64,000 nt of DNA from Bacillota bacterium (lineage in GTDB: Bacteria > Bacillota > Clostridia > Lachnospirales > Lachnospiraceae), in assembly GCA_023414875.1 (NCBI GenBank), contig JAEZMV010000028.1, positions 372,001-436,000 of the forward strand, in the 5' to 3' direction. A program made the translations under genes and the position numbers. The notes under the pieces were generated by a model. It saw nothing but the letters and a program-made list of their open reading frames with translations, was not told the origin of the DNA and did no database searches. Below are positions 10,832-19,746 of the stretch, in pieces (within the stretch, counting starts at the first letter, position 1; every line of letters begins with the position of its first letter).

Positions 10832-10990
10832 TGGATTTATACATTGTATGGGAGATGACTTATACTTCTTGAACACCTGCAGCTCTTAAAAATAAGAAAT
10901 GGTAAATATTATCCTAAAAAAAGTCGAGTAAGCTTTTTGAAGGTATGATATACTGAAGCTACTTCATGAAGGGAAATAAAGGTACTAAGG

Positions 10991-11416
10991 ATGGACTACT
11001 TTCTTACAGTAAGTTCTATTATTATTTATATTGAAAACAGAGTAGAGGAAAAAATCGATTATATTGAACTTGAAAGGGTCACAGGCTTTTCAATTGCACA
11101 TATACGGGATATATTTGTGACAAAAACCGGAATGACATTGTCAAGGTATATTCTTATTCGAAAAATATCTAATGCTGCTTATGAAATTCTTTATAATAAT
11201 CAGAGTATTATAGATATTTCTGTGAAGTATGGTTTTGCAAATTATGATACTTTCACACGGGCATTTAAGAGAATAACTGGTCTATCACCCAGCGAATTCA
11301 AAAAAAGGCGCCCGCCCGTAGGGAGAATCAAGTTATGTGCCTGTGCTTTTGGTTTGGGTCTACTCAATGCTAAGAAGGATGAGGATAGAAGTAGTGAAAA
11401 AAGAGATGAAATCTGA
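10991..11416 (+). CDS. AraC-type DNA-binding domain protein
   Basis: 141 residues, almost all of it an AraC HTH pair: 'IYIENRVEEKIDYIELERVTGFSIAHIRDIFVTKTGMTLSRYILIRKISNAAYEIL' and 'DISVKYGFANYDTFTRAFKRITGLSPSEFKKRRPPVGRIKLCACAFGLGLLN'. The ~30-residue tail after the HTH is unusual for a stand-alone AraC domain. The next gene, in the -1-type frame, overlaps its end and encodes the kind of domain that could be fused to it. It is either a translationally coupled regulator/effector pair or a single gene split by a frameshift near 11340-11400. Confidence 0.8.
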   Translation: MDYFLTVSSIIIYIENRVEEKIDYIELERVTGFSIAHIRDIFVTKTGMTLSRYILIRKISNAAYEILYNNQSIIDISVKYGFANYDTFTRAFKRITGLSPSEFKKRRPPVGRIKLCACAFGLGLLNAKKDEDRSSEKRDEI

Positions 11417-12518
11417 TAATAATAACAGTACTATTTTATATGGAGTAGCTAAGGTAGAATATGGCGTAAATGGATGTACCCCATATCCAATGTGTTTAAG
11501 GAGTTGTGCCAACTATCTCGGACAGGACTTAAGTATTGACTTTTCCATGGTATCGTCAGGAGCAGCTTTCAGGCTGACCTGGGATACGAGTTCCTGGAAC
11601 GGAGGAAATGTTGATGTAATTCATACTTTTGATAATCCGGAAGATGTCTACAAATTAGGAGTTGAAGCGTTAGGGCGAGAGTTTGGTATAATAACTAGAA
11701 CCAATACACCATGTGATGTAAAGTTTTTAAGTAGTAATAGTTCAGATAATAAAGCAGATTTTATTAATTTTATCAAAAAACAGATTGATAGAGGATATCC
11801 CTGTATTGCTCTCGGGATCATTGGTCCTCCTGAAGCTTGTATTTTAACAGGCTATAAAGATAACGGTAGTATATTGCTGGGATGGAATTTTTTCCAAGAT
11901 GCTATTGAATTTACCACAGATATTAAGATTGATGAATCAGGCTATTTTTTATCAAGTAGATGGTGGGATAACAATGATACTATAGCAATTATTTCAATCG
12001 GTGATAAGATCAAGCCATTAATATCAGATAAAAATATTATTGATAACGCAATAAAAGTAATGACTGGAAGATTTGATGTTAAGGCAGGAAAAACTTTTGC
12101 GAAAGGCCTTTATGCTTATGATGCATGGAAAAATGCAATATTAAATGAAGCTGAATTTCCACAGAGTGCGATTTTGCCGATTATGGCAGAACGTTTGATG
12201 TGTCAAGGAGATGCAATGGATTGTCTTGCAGATGGTAGAAATAATGCAGCAATTTATATGAAAAAGTTATCTGATGAATTGAAAGAACATAGCGATATAT
12301 GCCAAATGATAGAAAATCAATTTTCCAGTGTAGTAACAAATATATGGAAAATGGCTGAGGTTCTTGGAGGATATGAAAGGAATGTAAAGCAAATTAATAA
12401 ATTAGCAAGAACAGAGGTAAGGCAACAACTGGCTGTATTAATTGAAGAATGCAAATTAGCAGACAGTAAAGCGTTGGAAGGATTAATTTTACTTTCAAAA
12501 AAATTATCGGAACGTTAG
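11406..12518 (+). CDS. BtrH/C39-like (papain-like fold) domain protein
   Basis: 370 residues from ATG 11406, overlapping the upstream AraC gene by 11 nt; in-frame ATGs at 11367 and 11379 are alternatives. The N-half has 'YGVNGCTPYPMCLRSCANYLGQ' (candidate catalytic Cys region), then 'GGNVDVIHTFDNPEDVYKLGVEALG'. 'GYPCIALGIIGPPEACILTGYKDNGSILLGWNFF' sits where a C39-like/BtrH N-terminal domain has its His region, but the His is replaced here ('EACILTGY'). The C-half is alpha-helical, unassigned. So the fold is plausible and a peptidase activity doubtful. The family resemblance is from memory; confidence in the name is moderate. Confidence 0.6.
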   Translation: MKSDNNNSTILYGVAKVEYGVNGCTPYPMCLRSCANYLGQDLSIDFSMVSSGAAFRLTWDTSSWNGGNVDVIHTFDNPEDVYKLGVEALGREFGIITRTNTPCDVKFLSSNSSDNKADFINFIKKQIDRGYPCIALGIIGPPEACILTGYKDNGSILLGWNFFQDAIEFTTDIKIDESGYFLSSRWWDNNDTIAIISIGDKIKPLISDKNIIDNAIKVMTGRFDVKAGKTFAKGLYAYDAWKNAILNEAEFPQSAILPIMAERLMCQGDAMDCLADGRNNAAIYMKKLSDELKEHSDICQMIENQFSSVVTNIWKMAEVLGGYERNVKQINKLARTEVRQQLAVLIEECKLADSKALEGLILLSKKLSER

Positions 12519-12575
12519 CATAAGAATTACCGTTTAAGTATATGGATTACGATAAAAAAAGCAAGAATAAAACAT

Positions 12576-12618
12576 GATTCCATATCAGCGATGAGAATCG
12601 TTGGTATGGAATCTTTTT
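12576..12618 (+). terminator. Strong Rho-independent terminator
   Basis: A 17-bp stem with two G-U pairs (12576-12592 with 12597-12613), loop GAGA, then TTTTTAT. It ends the AraC/C39-like pair. The rest of the 370-nt gap up to 12887 holds only AT-rich DNA and a candidate promoter near 12783-12791. Confidence 0.93.
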
Positions 12619-12782
12619 ATTTGAAGACCTTGTGGCAAAGCGACTTTAGTATTGAGAAGTGCTATTCTTAGGAGAATAATATTACAATGATTAAGGGGGC
12701 AATATATAATTATTTGTCCTTAAAAAGAAAAATAATACTGCTTTTTCTGGGTGGGTAGAGTTGATTATATATTAGTAAATAT

Positions 12783-12791
12783 TGATATAAT
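12783..12791 (+). promoter_or_regulatory. Candidate extended -10 promoter for lipoprotein gene
   Basis: TGATATAAT: TATAAT at 12786-12791 with an upstream TG (extended -10). A weak TTGATT lies about 19 nt before it. It is about 97 nt upstream of the lipoprotein start. Confidence 0.45.
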
Positions 12792-12887
12792 ATGCAAATA
12801 GGTAAAAACAATGCTTATAGAAGTAAAGATATTACATTTATGTCCAAGATAGATAATTATATAATAAGTGGAGAAAGAGGTAATCAT

Positions 12888-13472
12888 ATGAAAAGAGATA
12901 ACATTCTGCCAGCTTTTTTAGCTGTTGTGCTCATGCTACTATTGTTGACAGCATGCGATAAGAATAAGAGTGACATCGTTTTATCAAATGAAGCACAGAA
13001 GATATGCGGAAGTTGGGCATATATACACGATAAAGAGACGGCAATTGCAGTATTTCGTGAGGATGGTACCGCAAAATATGAAGACAAGGGTTATTCCTTT
13101 GAATGTGACAGTCAGTTTATTAAGCTAAAGGATAAAGACGGTGAGACAATACAGCTTCGGTATGTACTTGATGACGAGGGGATGTACCTATATAGCAATA
13201 ATACATATACCTTTTCCGGTGAAGGGGAGCCTCATGGACTGGTAGGCGATTGGTCATGCGCAGAAAAAAAATGGTCTTACACCTTTAAGGAGGACGGTTT
13301 ATTCCTGGAGGATGGCATTTTTAGCGGCAACTATACGGTAGATGATGAGAATTCAACCTTTAAGCTTGTTTACAATGATCCGTTTGAAGATACTGTATGT
13401 TTTTTTGTGTTAAAGGAGAATAAGCTGCAAATTGAATATCCATGGCGCATGGTAAGTACAAGCAAAAAGTAA
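12888..13472 (+). CDS. Lipoprotein with two lipocalin-like repeats
   Basis: 194 residues from ATG 12888, chosen because GAAAGAGG ends 7 nt before it and a lipoprotein signal follows at once: charged MKRD, hydrophobic core, 'LLLTAC' with Cys23. The body shows two similar beta units: 'GSWAYIHDKETAIAVFREDGTAKY' (near 45-70) and 'GDWSCAEKKWSYTFKEDGLFLEDG' (near 120-145). Each is G-x-W followed by F-x-E-D-G, as in lipocalin-like DUF4923/DUF5640-type proteins. It is anchored outside the membrane. The ABC importer operon starts 123 nt downstream. Function unknown. Confidence 0.75.
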   Translation: MKRDNILPAFLAVVLMLLLLTACDKNKSDIVLSNEAQKICGSWAYIHDKETAIAVFREDGTAKYEDKGYSFECDSQFIKLKDKDGETIQLRYVLDDEGMYLYSNNTYTFSGEGEPHGLVGDWSCAEKKWSYTFKEDGLFLEDGIFSGNYTVDDENSTFKLVYNDPFEDTVCFFVLKENKLQIEYPWRMVSTSKK

Positions 13473-13595
13473 TAAAGGTGGATATGTGATTATGACTTAA
13501 TTGACATGTGGCGGTAAGCCGGATGCTTCAAAGATACACTAGGCCATTTCACATTGACATAAATAAAAAACATTTTTAAGGAGGAGAATAGTATA

Positions 13596-14891
13596 ATGAA
13601 AAAAGTAATTGCATTACTACTGACTTTGGGGTTACTCGTATCACTCGTTGGATGCGGAAAGTCTGATTCTGACAAGAAATCATCCGGAGACAACAAAACT
13701 AAAACAGTTGCAACTGCAGAGAATCCTGTTGAGCTTACTATGTGGAATATCGCAGTAGAGAGCGATTCAAATCGTAAGGCTTATGTGGCTGCTATCGAAA
13801 AGTACCAGAAGGATCATCCCGAAGTTAAGCTTACTTGGGAACCTACCCAGAACGAGGAATATAAGACAAAGATTAAAGCTGCTGTAACAGCAGATCAGAT
13901 GCCTGATATCTTCTTTACATGGGGCGGCGGTTTCCTAAGAGATTTTGTTGAAGCTGGTCGTGTTTATGCTTTAGATGCAGAATATGCAAATTTTGAAAAG
14001 GATTTGCCTAGAAATATGTTAGTAAATCATACGTATGACGGAAAGATTTATGCTGCACCGACCAATTACAACTTTGTTGCTATGTTCGCTAATATGGACA
14101 TTCTCAAGCAAGCTGGTTATGATAAGGTTCCTGCTACATATGACGAACTGATCGCTTGCTGTGATGCTCTTGTTGCAAAGGGATTAATTCCTTTTGGCTG
14201 TTCAGTAACTGAGCCTTGGTGTGTTTCCGAGTATCTTGAGCCTATGATTCAGAAGAGCGTTGGATCTGACACACTTATCAATATGTATTTAGGTAAAGAA
14301 TCTTGGAATAACGAGGGTGTTATCAAGGCAGTTGATAACTTCCAGACTATGCTTGACAAAGGTTATTTTGATCCAGAAGGAACTGCATTATTGAATGATG
14401 AGATTAAAGCAAACTTTGCAGCTGGAAAATATGCTTTCTATATCAATGGTACATGGAACTGTGCAAGTTTTGGTGATATAGCTGATATAGTTCAGATCTC
14501 TGAATTCCCGGTTATTGATTCTTCCAAGTCTTCTTTAGGCGAGCTTATTGGTGGTCCTAATGATGCGCTTGCTGTTGCAGCTAGCTGTAAGAACCCTGAG
14601 ATCGCTGCAAATGCTGCATTTGAAATTGCTAAAAACGTTTGCCAGGAAGGTTACCTTACCGGCAGTGGACTTCCTGCATGGACACCTGACTATGATACAA
14701 GCACACTTAGTGACATGACTAAAACTGTTGCTGATATTTTCAGTAATTCAAAGAAGGTTGTTCTGTTTGGTGATGGTATTCAGTCTGCTGATAATGCAAC
14801 CACTTACCTTAAGTTCCTTTCTCAGATTTACGCTAAGGCAATAGATGGTAAGGGATTTGTTGAGAATCTTGATAAGGAAATCAAGAAATAG
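13596..14891 (+). CDS. Carbohydrate ABC transporter substrate-binding lipoprotein (CUT1-type)
   Basis: 431 residues. The lipobox 'LVSLVGC' places the lipidated Cys at 20. The mature protein matches extracellular solute-binding family 1: 'ENPVELTMWNIAVESD', 'YEKDHPEVKLTWEPTQNEEYKTKIKAAVTADQMPDIFFTWGGGFLRDFVEAGRVYALD', 'AAPTNYNFVAMFANMDILKQAGYDKVPATYDELI'. It captures an oligo- or monosaccharide outside the cell and feeds the two permeases at 15042 and 15928. A hairpin separates it from the permeases, so it is probably made in excess. No ATPase gene is present; such importers usually share an MsmK-type ATPase encoded elsewhere. Confidence 0.93.
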   Translation: MKKVIALLLTLGLLVSLVGCGKSDSDKKSSGDNKTKTVATAENPVELTMWNIAVESDSNRKAYVAAIEKYQKDHPEVKLTWEPTQNEEYKTKIKAAVTADQMPDIFFTWGGGFLRDFVEAGRVYALDAEYANFEKDLPRNMLVNHTYDGKIYAAPTNYNFVAMFANMDILKQAGYDKVPATYDELIACCDALVAKGLIPFGCSVTEPWCVSEYLEPMIQKSVGSDTLINMYLGKESWNNEGVIKAVDNFQTMLDKGYFDPEGTALLNDEIKANFAAGKYAFYINGTWNCASFGDIADIVQISEFPVIDSSKSSLGELIGGPNDALAVAASCKNPEIAANAAFEIAKNVCQEGYLTGSGLPAWTPDYDTSTLSDMTKTVADIFSNSKKVVLFGDGIQSADNATTYLKFLSQIYAKAIDGKGFVENLDKEIKK

Positions 14892-14968
14892 TTTTGTGAA
14901 GTATTATATTACATTAGATATATGAATGAGAACCGTTAAACCAGTAAGCTCTCATTCGATAAAGAAGG

Positions 14969-15019
14969 AAGCGGTTCCCAACGATTGCTTGGATCATAAT
15001 CATCTGGGAACCGCTTTTT
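14969..15019 (+). terminator. Intercistronic hairpin/terminator between binding protein and permease
   Basis: Perfect 12-bp stem AAGCGGTTCCCA (14969-14980) / TGGGAACCGCTT (15005-15016) with a 24-nt loop and TTTTT at 15015-15019. The permease RBS follows 8 nt later. It likely terminates part of the transcription after the binding-protein gene. Confidence 0.85.
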
Positions 15020-15041
15020 GTCTATTAGGGAAGGAATCAAG

Positions 15042-15923
15042 ATGAAAAAACTATATAGTAATAAGCTAACAATATTCCTTTTTATTCTCCCTGCGCTACT
15101 ACTTTTTGTGCTCATTCTTGTTGCACCGATATTTTTTTCGGGCTATTTCAGCCTTTTTGATTGGAACGGCTTTGGAGCAAAGACTTTTATAGGATTTGAT
15201 AATTATAAGGAACTGTTTACCAACGATTCAATAAGCTTTGTGAAGGCTCTGGGCAATTCGCTACTGCTAGCACTGCTTTCGGTAGGACTTCAGCTTCCGC
15301 TAGCTCTGGGGCTTGCACTTCTTATCGGTAAGGGAAGAAAGGGCGAACGTGGTTTCCTTTCAATTTATTTTTTACCCGTTCTCATTTCGACTGTTGTTAT
15401 AGGGCAGCTTTGGCGAAAGGTATATAATCCATCCTACGGTATACTTAATGTAGTGCTGAGAGGTATTGGCTTGGATGGATGGGCAAAAATTTGGCTTGGA
15501 GATATAAAAACTGCACTCGGTGCTGTTTTCATACCTTCTTTATGGCAGTATGTCGGTTATCATATGCTGCTTATGTATGCAGGTATCAAGAGTGTTCCTC
15601 CTGAGCTTCGTGAGGCAGCGATGATTGATGGAGCAACAGAGGGGCAAGTTAACCGTTATATTGTTTTACCATATATTAAGCCTATACTGAAGATAAGCAC
15701 TATTTTTGCTGTTACAGGCTCTCTTAAGGCTTTTGACTTAATCTATGTCTTAACTAATGGTGGGCCGTTAAGTTCAACGGAGGTGCCAAGTACGCTTATG
15801 ATAAACATGTTATTCCTGCGTAATAGATATGGTATGGGCAGCACAATTGCTTTCCTTCTCATCATTTTGTGCTTTGCATTTGCCTTGATAATTAGCCGCA
15901 TATTCAAGAATAAGGAGGAATAA
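15042..15923 (+). CDS. Sugar ABC transporter permease (MalF-type)
   Basis: 293 residues with six hydrophobic segments. The EAA loop is 'ELREAAMIDGATEGQVNRYIVLPYIKP' (E-A-A-x-x-x-G-A-x-x-x-Q...I-x-L-P), which docks the ATPase. 'LTNGGPLSSTEVPSTLMI' after TM5 is typical of CUT1 inner permeases. ATG 15042 is preferred over a TTG at 15018 that lies inside the terminator stem; AGGGAAGGA at 15027-15035 fits. The second permease follows 4 nt after the stop. Substrate unknown. Confidence 0.93.
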   Translation: MKKLYSNKLTIFLFILPALLLFVLILVAPIFFSGYFSLFDWNGFGAKTFIGFDNYKELFTNDSISFVKALGNSLLLALLSVGLQLPLALGLALLIGKGRKGERGFLSIYFLPVLISTVVIGQLWRKVYNPSYGILNVVLRGIGLDGWAKIWLGDIKTALGAVFIPSLWQYVGYHMLLMYAGIKSVPPELREAAMIDGATEGQVNRYIVLPYIKPILKISTIFAVTGSLKAFDLIYVLTNGGPLSSTEVPSTLMINMLFLRNRYGMGSTIAFLLIILCFAFALIISRIFKNKEE

Positions 15924-15927
15924 CAAC

Positions 15928-16824
15928 GTGAAACATAATGATATCTCTCTGAAACAAAACAAGCAATCTGGACCTCAGAGTGAGTTCCTCCCAAAGAAAG
16001 GAATCAAGGGCAAAGAGATATATATTTACATCGTATTAGGTATCTGGGCACTTACTAACCTGTTCCCTATCTATTGGATGTTTACTTTCTCACTTAAGGA
16101 CAATGAGGAAATATTTGGTGCAAACGTTGCCGGCCTTCCTCATCATTGGCTGTGGTCAAACTATAAGGCAGCAATGGAAACGGGTAATATGCCAAAAGCT
16201 TTTCTGAACAGTACCATTATTGCCGTTTCAACGATTGCGGTAGTTATGCTTATTTCACTTATGGCAACCTTTGCTCTGACAAGATTTTATTGGAAGGGAA
16301 AGAAGCGTATGAATAGCTTCTTTATGCTTGGCTTGACGATACCTATGCATGCAGCACTCGTGCCTATCTATGTTACCCTTGCAAAAATGGATTTGCTCGA
16401 TAAATACATTTCTCTTATTATTCCCTATTCTGCTTTTTCTTTGGCGATGGGGATACTCATTTGTACAGGGTTCATGCAAGAATTGCCCATGGATCTTGAT
16501 GAAGCGGCATGTATTGATGGTTGTGGTACCTGGGGTATTTTCTTCCGGATCATAGTACCGCTGATGAAACCAGCTGTCGCAACGGTGTCTATTTACACCT
16601 TCCTGCAGTGCTGGAACGAGCTGATGTTTGCGAATAACTTTATTAGAGATTCCGCGCATAAAACACTACCGGTCAGCATACAGGGGCTTTCCGGACAATA
16701 TAACACGCAATGGGGACCTATTGGTGCGGCGTTGGTATTAGCAACATTCCCAACGCTCATATTCTACATATTCTTTAGCAAGAGGATACAAGAGAGCTTC
16801 ATTGCTGGAGCAATTAAGGGCTAG
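15928..16824 (+). CDS. Sugar ABC transporter permease (MalG-type)
   Basis: 298 residues, GTG start at 15928 with AAGGAGGA 8 nt upstream. It has six membrane segments, and the EAA loop is 'MDLDEAACIDGCGTWGIFFRIIVPLMKP'. The N-terminus 'YIVLGIWALTNLFPIYWMFTFSLKDNEEIF' and the C-terminal end 'YIFFSKRIQESFIAGAIKG' are the standard MalG-type ends. It pairs with the permease at 15042 to form the channel of the CUT1 importer. A strong terminator follows. Confidence 0.93.
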   Translation: MKHNDISLKQNKQSGPQSEFLPKKGIKGKEIYIYIVLGIWALTNLFPIYWMFTFSLKDNEEIFGANVAGLPHHWLWSNYKAAMETGNMPKAFLNSTIIAVSTIAVVMLISLMATFALTRFYWKGKKRMNSFFMLGLTIPMHAALVPIYVTLAKMDLLDKYISLIIPYSAFSLAMGILICTGFMQELPMDLDEAACIDGCGTWGIFFRIIVPLMKPAVATVSIYTFLQCWNELMFANNFIRDSAHKTLPVSIQGLSGQYNTQWGPIGAALVLATFPTLIFYIFFSKRIQESFIAGAIKG

Positions 16825-16851
16825 TAAATAAAATAATGCTTTCTTTTGAAT

Positions 16852-16909
16852 GGGTTTCTGACTCTGTTTAAGTAGCTTTCTACATAACAGAGTCGGAGAT
16901 CCTTTTTTT
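16852..16909 (+). terminator. Rho-independent terminator
   Basis: A 17-bp stem with four G-U pairs (16852-16868 with 16886-16902), 17-nt loop, then seven T. It ends the importer operon before the sensor kinase gene. Confidence 0.88.
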
Positions 16910-17036
16910 GGTGATCAGAGTTCTATGTGCCATGTTGAAAAAAAGGTGTAGATGTGGTACGATAACATGTAGTAATATATGTAAAGAATGGGTAAAATTA
17001 GTATATACGCAAAATATACGTGATTGAGGTGTAGAA

Positions 17037-18791
17037 GTGAGGCATAGCGGCAATAGATCAAAACGAAATATTGAAATGTCGCTGCAGCAGACGATCCTGT
17101 TAATGCTTGTTATTCTGCTGTTATTTTTCTGTATGATGTTTATGATAGCAACCTCTATCATTAGCAAGAGAGCTGAAGAGGATTTCAATAAAAGAACATC
17201 AGAAACAGCGGTCAATAATGTAGTGTTCACCATCAACGCAAGTTTGGTGAACTACAATTATCTATCCCGTATGATCATGGTCAAGGATAGTGTCGTGAGC
17301 TACTTAAAAGCTGAAGAAGCAGATTTAGATTTGATATATAAGGCACGTAAGGGTATATATGAAATCCAAACTTTGTATAGCTATATTGATTCGGTATATA
17401 TCTTTCGCAACGATGGTGAATATGTAAGTACAGGATTCGGTGTATATGATACCGATTTAAACAGCACAGAGCGTTCTAATATATTGGATGGACGAGGTAG
17501 TACAGTTATTTCAATTAATGGTAACGGCACGATTAAAAAAGAAGGTGCTGAGCCGTTTCTTACTCTATCACGTGCAATATACGATATAAATTCACAGAAG
17601 CTCTTGGGTTTCCTAATAATGAACATATCAAATAATGTATTTAAGGATACGCTTGCTCTACAGAATTCCAGCGGTATGTGCATACTTGATAGTGAGGGTA
17701 CACTTTTATGTGGAAATGAAGAAATCAACGCGTTGTATGATAGAGATTATAATAGCGACAGCATGGTATATAAGAATATTCGCTTAGGTGGTGAGAGGAA
17801 GACACTAACCGGCAAATTGGCGGTAAAACCACTGGTGGTTTTGAGTGCGAGCAGCAAGGGCACAGAGGTACTACCTCGAGATACGATATATATGCTGATG
17901 CTGATATTTATAGCATTTATCCTGACGAGCATGGTTTTTGCTTGGTTTAGTACAGCTAATATTGCTCGTCCGATCAGAAATCTAAGTACAGCAATGGAAC
18001 GTACGAGATCATCAGGATGGCTAGGGAAGATTGATGCCGAAATGCCAAACAATGAAATCGGCAGGTTGGCTAAAAGCTACAATAGCATGATAGAATACCT
18101 TAATGAGCTGTTCAATCGCCAGCTGGAAAATGAAAAGGACATGAGGAAGGCGGAGCTGCGTGTGCTCCAAGAACAGATCAAACCCCATTTCCTCTATAAT
18201 TCATTAGAAACTATCAGCTATATGGCAGTGCAGGAGAACGCCAGCACAGTACATGATGCACTGGAAACACTTGGCAGCTTTTACCGCAAATTCCTTAGCA
18301 AAGGCGATCGCGAGATACCACTAAAGCGTGAGCTTAGTATTACACAAGATTACCTCTCCCTACAAAAGCTGCGGTATGGTAATATATTTGAGGATGAGTA
18401 TATCCTTGATGATAATACACTCGATTACATGGTACCTAAACTGATTCTTCAACCACTAGTGGAAAACTGCATTTATCATGGAGTGCGCCTTAAGGGAGAA
18501 AAGTGCGTTATTCGTATCACTACCCGCATGGAGGAGGATGGTTTGCACATAATTGTGTACGATGACGGTGTTGGCATGAGCGCCGAGCAGATAAAGAGTG
18601 TGCTGGAGGCAGGCGAGGAGGATAACGCAAAGATGCTGTCAGGCTTCGGTCTGCGTGGCACCATCAATCGGATACGTTATTATTATGACTGCGACAACAT
18701 AGTACAGATACGCAGTGAGCCGGGCGAATATACGGAAATTGAGATTTATATTCCCAAACTGAGGGAAACTACAATAGAGGGGGAAAATTAA
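17037..18791 (+). CDS. Sensor histidine kinase, LytS/YesM type
   Basis: 584 residues, GTG start at 17037 (GAGGTGTAG upstream). TM1 is near residues 20-42, an extracellular Cache-like sensor runs to about 280, TM2 is near 283-303, followed by HAMP ('STANIARPIRNLSTAMERTR'). The His_kinase block 'EQIKPHFLYNSLETI' has the phospho-acceptor His384. The ATPase domain shows 'KLILQPLVENCIYHG' and 'VYDDGVGM', with 'SGFGLRGTINRIRYYY' at the end. It sits between the importer and its cognate regulator and probably senses the imported sugar or an oligosaccharide. The stop overlaps the next start by 1 nt. Confidence 0.93.
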   Translation: MRHSGNRSKRNIEMSLQQTILLMLVILLLFFCMMFMIATSIISKRAEEDFNKRTSETAVNNVVFTINASLVNYNYLSRMIMVKDSVVSYLKAEEADLDLIYKARKGIYEIQTLYSYIDSVYIFRNDGEYVSTGFGVYDTDLNSTERSNILDGRGSTVISINGNGTIKKEGAEPFLTLSRAIYDINSQKLLGFLIMNISNNVFKDTLALQNSSGMCILDSEGTLLCGNEEINALYDRDYNSDSMVYKNIRLGGERKTLTGKLAVKPLVVLSASSKGTEVLPRDTIYMLMLIFIAFILTSMVFAWFSTANIARPIRNLSTAMERTRSSGWLGKIDAEMPNNEIGRLAKSYNSMIEYLNELFNRQLENEKDMRKAELRVLQEQIKPHFLYNSLETISYMAVQENASTVHDALETLGSFYRKFLSKGDREIPLKRELSITQDYLSLQKLRYGNIFEDEYILDDNTLDYMVPKLILQPLVENCIYHGVRLKGEKCVIRITTRMEEDGLHIIVYDDGVGMSAEQIKSVLEAGEEDNAKMLSGFGLRGTINRIRYYYDCDNIVQIRSEPGEYTEIEIYIPKLRETTIEGEN

Positions 18792-19528
18792 TGTACCGAG
18801 TTATGATCATAGACGACGAGACATCTGCTCGTAAGCTTCTACAGGCATCCATAGATTGGCAGTCGCTTAATATGGAACTGGTGGGCGAGGCGTCGAGCGG
18901 TATCGAAGCTATTAATATCATTGATGACTTGCGGCCAGACATCGTATTTGTTGACATTTCCATGCCCTTTATGAATGGGATAGAATTCTCACAGATTGTA
19001 TCGGAACGATATACAGACTTGGTTATTATCATTTTTACAGGATTTGATGATTTTGAGTATGCACGTCAGTGTGTTCGCCTACCGGTGGTAGAGTATATGC
19101 TTAAACCGATCGTTCGACAAGAGGTGACTGAGGTGTTAACCAGAATAAAGGAAGACCTGGATAAAAGCCAAATTCATGCACAGGAGATTGGTCAGGATAT
19201 TACTCCGACTGCTATCGAGCAGATAATGCAATATTTACGTGATAATTTTACAAACTCTAACATAAACCTAACCTCTGTGGCACAGCATTTTGGATTTAAT
19301 CCGAGCTATCTTAGCCGGAAATTTAAGCAGGAAACAGGAAAGAGCTTTGTCGAATTCCTTATCAAGTACCGGATGGAGCAGGCGATTGGGCTAGCAGTCA
19401 TAGGCAAGAAGATGTTCTGTACGGCCAATGCTGTCGGCATCCCTGACCCGAACTACTTCGGACGCTGCTTCAAAAAATATACTGGCATCAGTTATTCAGA
19501 ATATGTCAGCTCGCATACCTCGCGGTAA
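18791..19528 (+). CDS. Response regulator with AraC-type output (YesN-like, short form)
   Basis: 245 residues. The receiver domain 1-120 has acidic 'IIDDE' at the N-terminus, phospho-acceptor Asp55 in 'DIVFVDISMP' and Lys in 'YMLKPI'. The AraC HTH pair fills about 140-245 ('YLRDNFTNSNINLTSVAQHFGFNPSYLSRKFKQETGKSFVEFL' and 'GIPDPNYFGRCFKKYTGISYSEY'). It lacks the long central linker of full-length YesN proteins (compare the 534-residue one at 39565). It is translationally coupled to the kinase (TAATG) and is presumably the activator of the importer operon upstream. Confidence 0.92.
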   Translation: MYRVMIIDDETSARKLLQASIDWQSLNMELVGEASSGIEAINIIDDLRPDIVFVDISMPFMNGIEFSQIVSERYTDLVIIIFTGFDDFEYARQCVRLPVVEYMLKPIVRQEVTEVLTRIKEDLDKSQIHAQEIGQDITPTAIEQIMQYLRDNFTNSNINLTSVAQHFGFNPSYLSRKFKQETGKSFVEFLIKYRMEQAIGLAVIGKKMFCTANAVGIPDPNYFGRCFKKYTGISYSEYVSSHTSR

Positions 19529-19675
19529 ACTTTTATTGGCGTCAGACGAAACATGATGCTACGGTTCAGATGGATACATGAAGCCATAGATAGAAGACTG
19601 TTTACTCTTTTGATATTGATTAAATATGATGATGTTATAGATGTTAACATAATTGTTAATCGATGTTGCCAATAT

Positions 19676-19685
19676 GCCAATTGGC
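19676..19685 (+). promoter_or_regulatory. 10-bp palindrome upstream of CPBP/XRE pair
   Basis: GCCAATTGGC is a perfect palindrome about 60 nt before the CPBP start, in the middle of the likely promoter region (GATATAGT at 19711-19718). It may be an operator for the XRE protein encoded downstream. Confidence 0.35.
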
Positions 19686-19746
19686 CTTGGTAGATACTTT
19701 CCATAGTTTTGATATAGTAAAGATACAAAACTAAGGAGGTATGAAA

